Source: Verrucomicrobiota bacterium
Lineage (GTDB): Bacteria > Verrucomicrobiota > Verrucomicrobiia > Limisphaerales > CAZBKV01
DNA: 6,200 nt
Assembly: GCA_021160185.1 (NCBI GenBank)
Contig: JAGHDA010000341.1
Coordinates: 1 to 6,200, forward strand
Direction: 5' to 3'
In this document: piece by piece, positions 3,834 to 6,200 of the stretch
How the letters are laid out: the number at the start of each line of letters is the position of its first letter
Numbering within the stretch: position 1 is the stretch's first letter
Notes under the pieces: model-generated
Database searches by the model: none
Seen by the model: the letters and a program-made list of their open reading frames with translations, nothing else
Told to the model about the DNA's origin: nothing
Made by a program: the position numbers and the translations under genes

Positions 3834-6200
3834 GCGGCTGGGTATGCTCCTGAGACAGCGGCTCGATCAAGCGCTTTTGGAGTTTGTCCCGCCCTAGCTC
3901 CTGCTGGATCGTAGACTGGTTAAACTGGCTGCGTGTGACGTCCTCCACCTTGTACATCACGCCTTCGCCTTCGCCTTTGACCAGGATCTGCGGCGTCAGC
4001 ACGATGAGCAGCTCCTTGCGGTCTTTCCGCCCCACGCGGCTTCGGAACAGCGCGCCCAGCCCCGGAAGGTCGCCCAGCAACGGGATCTTCTTGGTGCGGA
4101 TGTCGTCGGTGGTGGAGATCAGGCCGCCGATCAGGATGGTCTGGCCGCTGCGGACGGTCACCGTGGTCGTGGCGGTCCGCTGGTTGATGATCGGCACGCT
4201 GACCCCCTTGCTGATGTCCACCGTGGAGCTGCTCGTCTCGCTGATCGTCGGGGCGATGTCCATCTTGACGAAGCCGTCCGGGCTGATGCGAGGCGTCACA
4301 TTCAGGATAACGCCTACATTTTCATAAGTGAATTGATTAATGGTATCGCCTCGCTCGGTCACGCGGCTGTCGGTGATCAGAGGGATTCGCTGGCCGATGT
4401 TAATGGTGGCCTCTTGGTTGTCCGCCGCAAGGATCTGGGGCCGGCTCAGAACCTCCAGCTTGCCCTCGTTCTGGAGGGCGCGGAGGAGGAAGCCCACGTT
4501 GCTGCCGGTGATGGCGGCGTAGTTGCCGCCAAAGCTTTGGAGCGCGCCTTGCAACCCGTAATCGCTGCCGACATTGATGGAAGGATCGCCCTTGGTCAGG
4601 TAGCTCCATTCGATCCCCAGCTCCGTGGTCGAATCCAGCGTGACCTCGGCCAGCAACACCTGGATCAGGACCTGCGGCTGCGGCTGATCCAGTTGCTCGA
4701 TCAACTGTTTGACCTCGTCGAAGTAGCGGGGGCTGGCGGAGATGAGCAGGCTGTTGCTGATCGGCTCGGCCACGATGCTCACTTCCCGTTCGAGGATGTT
4801 CTGGGCCGTGCCGACCGCCTGGGGGCCGAGCACGGTGAGCATCTGCTGGATGTCCTGTTGGAGGAAGGTGCGCAGAGCCGGCTCAATGTCCTGGGCGCGG
4901 GAATTGCGCAGCCGGTAGACCTCGGTTTTGCGTTCCTGGGCGGGCGCCGAATCGAGGGTTTCGATGATCTTGGAAGCCAGCTCCACGTAGTGCTCGGTGC
5001 CGCCCACGATAAGGCTGTTGGTCCGTAGGTCGACGGTGACGGTCAGGGCGTGCTCCTCCGCCGAGCCGACGATGGCCGAGCTTTCCTGGTCCATGCCTTC
5101 GGGCGTGACCAGGGTGTAACGGATCGACCGCTGCTGGGCTCCCTGCGCGCCGCCCTGGGCCTGGAGCCGGAACACGGAGGTTAGGACTATGGACATCTGA
5201 CGGGCATCGGCGTTTTTGAGGTTGAAGATGCGGATCTGGGCGACCTGGGGGCTTGTCTGGTCCAGATGCTTCACCAGCAATTCCAGCAGCTTCATGTATT
5301 CGACCGGCGCGGACACGACCAGCGCGTTGGTCCTGGGGTCGGGCACGATGAGAACCCCTTCCTTGAGCGCGGTGGCAATGAAGCGCTTGCCGCCGTCCAT
5401 TTCCGCGATGAACTGGAGCAAGGACTGCCGGTTGGGATTCTCCTCGGTCAGGGTTTTCGGGTTGTTGTTCAGCACGTCGTTCAGGATGGTGGCCAGCTCC
5501 GCCGCCCGGGCGTATTGGAGCGGGACGACCCGGATCTCGGCCACCCGCGCCACTTGGTCGGTGTCCAGCTTTCGAACCAACTCGCCGATCCGTTTCAGGT
5601 CGTTCTCTCCGGCGGAGACGATGATGGCGTTGAGTCGTTCGTCCACGTTGATCAACACCGGCGAGGGGACCGCGCCCGCGCCCGCGCCGCCGCTCCCTCG
5701 GAAGAGAGTCTGGAGGGTCTGAGCCACGCGCCGAGCGTCGGCTTTGGCCATGGGGAAGACCTCGACCTTGACGTTCACTGAGGGCTGTTCCTCGTCGAGC
5801 TGCTTGATGAGTTTCTCGGCGAGAGTCAGGTCGTCTTCCGAAGCGCCGATGATCAAGGCGTTGGCCCAGCTGTCGGCGATGATGGTGACCGGCTCGGGCG
5901 GCGTTCCGCCGGCGCCCGCCCGCCGATTGGCGAAGAGCCGTTGAAGGGTGGTTTGCAGCTTTGTGGCCGTGGCGCGTTGGAGGGGAAACACCTTGAACAC
6001 GACCTTGGCCACGGCCTCCTCGGCGTCCAGCTGCTGGATCACCCGCTCGATCGCCGCGAAGTCTTCGCGGCCGCCGGTTACAATGAGCGTGTTGGAGCGG
6101 TCGTCGGCGGTGACCGAGAGCGTTGCGGCTCCGCCGCCGCGGAGGGTGGGCGCGGCGGCGGAGCCGCAACGCTCTCGGTCACCGCCGACGACCGCTCCAA
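3748..6200 (-). CDS. GspD-type secretin (type II secretion / type IV pilus family) with many N-domains, 5' end missing
   Basis: This is an outer-membrane secretin forming a multimeric gated pore for a type II secretion-like system. The frame is open from its TAA at 3750-3748 to the right edge. A GTG at 6042 is not the real start: family-like sequence (SVTADDRSNTLIVTG) continues upstream to about 6118, and plausible coding to about 6140. Numbering from that GTG, complete N1-type modules end in the usual LxxxLD helix at residues about 12-83, 88-160, 166-262, 267-365 and 371-452, preceded by a partial sixth. GspD normally has three such modules plus N0. The channel domain spans about 457-690, with LSRPQILAADNQEATINIG (532-550), RSGQTILIGGL (631-641) and the signature IPLLGDLPGLGALFRSR (653-669). 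A hydrophilic tail follows (691-764). The start and signal peptide are not visible. Bases beyond 6141 repeat the coding sequence in inverted orientation, so that end is doubtful. A PilQ- or competence-type role is possible, but domain order favours GspD. Confidence 0.9.
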   Translation of the reverse strand, partial: GAVVGGDRERCGSAAAPTLRGGGAATLSVTADDRSNTLIVTGGREDFAAIERVIQQLDAEEAVAKVVFKVFPLQRATATKLQTTLQRLFANRRAGAGGTPPEPVTIIADSWANALIIGASEDDLTLAEKLIKQLDEEQPSVNVKVEVFPMAKADARRVAQTLQTLFRGSGGAGAGAVPSPVLINVDERLNAIIVSAGENDLKRIGELVRKLDTDQVARVAEIRVVPLQYARAAELATILNDVLNNNPKTLTEENPNRQSLLQFIAEMDGGKRFIATALKEGVLIVPDPRTNALVVSAPVEYMKLLELLVKHLDQTSPQVAQIRIFNLKNADARQMSIVLTSVFRLQAQGGAQGAQQRSIRYTLVTPEGMDQESSAIVGSAEEHALTVTVDLRTNSLIVGGTEHYVELASKIIETLDSAPAQERKTEVYRLRNSRAQDIEPALRTFLQQDIQQMLTVLGPQAVGTAQNILEREVSIVAEPISNSLLISASPRYFDEVKQLIEQLDQPQPQVLIQVLLAEVTLDSTTELGIEWSYLTKGDPSINVGSDYGLQGALQSFGGNYAAITGSNVGFLLRALQNEGKLEVLSRPQILAADNQEATINIGQRIPLITDSRVTERGDTINQFTYENVGVILNVTPRISPDGFVKMDIAPTISETSSSTVDISKGVSVPIINQRTATTTVTVRSGQTILIGGLISTTDDIRTKKIPLLGDLPGLGALFRSRVGRKDRKELLIVLTPQILVKGEGEGVMYKVEDVTRSQFNQSTIQQELGRDKLQKRLIEPLSQEHTQPHGQVQTNALNDIDLGGQVQTNAVRVIVP
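3769..3828 (-). repeat. Duplicated 14-residue unit (QVQTNA) at the secretin C-terminus
   Basis: The six residues QVQTNA occur at secretin residues 739-744 and 753-758 (numbered from the GTG at 6042), exactly 14 codons (42 bases) apart. Both copies follow Gly. The codons differ between the copies at Gln, Val, Gln and Ala but always synonymously (for example GTC/GTT, CAA/CAG, GCG/GCC), so the peptide is kept while the DNA has drifted. The same bases also encode the N-terminus of the lipoprotein in another frame, where the two copies read differently. Confidence 0.7.
3847..3851 (-). promoter_or_regulatory. Candidate Shine-Dalgarno for the lipoprotein gene, inside secretin coding sequence
   Basis: The minus strand reads AGGAG here, 13 bases upstream of the ATG at 3833-3831. 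The spacing is longer than the usual 5-9 bases, so initiation may depend on ribosomes finishing the secretin gene nearby. A second purine-rich stretch (GGGAGGG on the minus strand near 3787-3793) lies inside the lipoprotein frame but has no canonical start codon in range. Confidence 0.3.
6092..6200. repeat. Perfect 50-bp inverted repeat with 9-base centre at the right edge
   Basis: Bases 6092-6141 are the exact reverse complement of 6151-6200, separated by 6142-6150 (GAGGGTGGG). The left arm is secretin coding sequence on the minus strand, with the conserved SVTADDRSN segment. The right arm, read on the plus strand from 6154, encodes the same residues (TLSVTADDRS). The repeat runs exactly to the window end and may extend beyond it. 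Such a perfect coding palindrome is characteristic of fold-back chimeras from amplification or assembly; a real inverted duplication is the alternative. Confidence 0.9.

Noticed and set aside
4333..5028. A 231-codon plus-strand open frame opposite the secretin
   Set aside because: It is antisense to conserved secretin sequence, has no recognisable domain or supporting start context, and is best explained by codon bias on the other strand.
5980..6042. The GTG at 6042 as the secretin start
   Set aside because: The same frame continues upstream with a typical N-domain strand-helix sequence that completes the module before this GTG, so it is an internal Val codon.
4883..6169. A 428-codon minus-strand open frame overlapping the secretin
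   Set aside because: It is the out-of-frame shadow of the secretin N-domains, strongly Arg/Pro/Gly-rich with no motif, and its upstream end falls in the suspicious inverted repeat.

Overview
The window is GC-rich, densely coding bacterial DNA. It holds three genes in a convergent layout: a plus-strand secreted glycoside hydrolase, and a minus-strand pair made of a small lipoprotein gene and a large secretin gene. The Tat-exported GH78-type rhamnosidase, the secretin with many N-domains, and the cluster of small GC-rich palindromes in the spacer together suggest a member of the Verrucomicrobiota or a related PVC lineage, perhaps from a metagenome. That placement is inferred from style; no phylogenetic marker is present.

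Layout. Bases 1-280 are non-coding as far as I can see and carry several short GC-rich hairpins that look like a dispersed palindromic repeat. Bases 281-3262 (+) encode a 993-residue alpha-L-rhamnosidase-like enzyme with a Tat signal peptide and an intact GH78 acidic constellation. A 16-base gap containing a weak hairpin follows. Bases 3279-3833 (-) encode a 184-residue lipoprotein of unknown function. Its only canonical start lies inside the last 86 bases of the secretin gene. Bases 3748 to the right edge (-) encode a GspD-type secretin with at least five complete N1-type alpha/beta modules, a sixth partial one, a C-terminal secretin channel domain and a tail of about 75 residues ending in a duplicated 14-residue unit.

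How the parts may work together. The secretin would form an outer-membrane pore, and the co-transcribed, translationally overlapping lipoprotein is a plausible accessory factor such as a pilotin. The rhamnosidase would reach the periplasm folded, through Tat, and could be a cargo of such a pore, but only adjacency supports this.

The strangest signal is at the right edge. The last 109 bases (6092-6200) form a perfect 50-bp inverted repeat around a 9-base centre, inside secretin coding sequence. The arm beyond the centre repeats the same coding sequence on the opposite strand. This looks more like a fold-back or chimeric sequence end than genuine gene structure, so the true 5' part of the secretin gene is not visible here.
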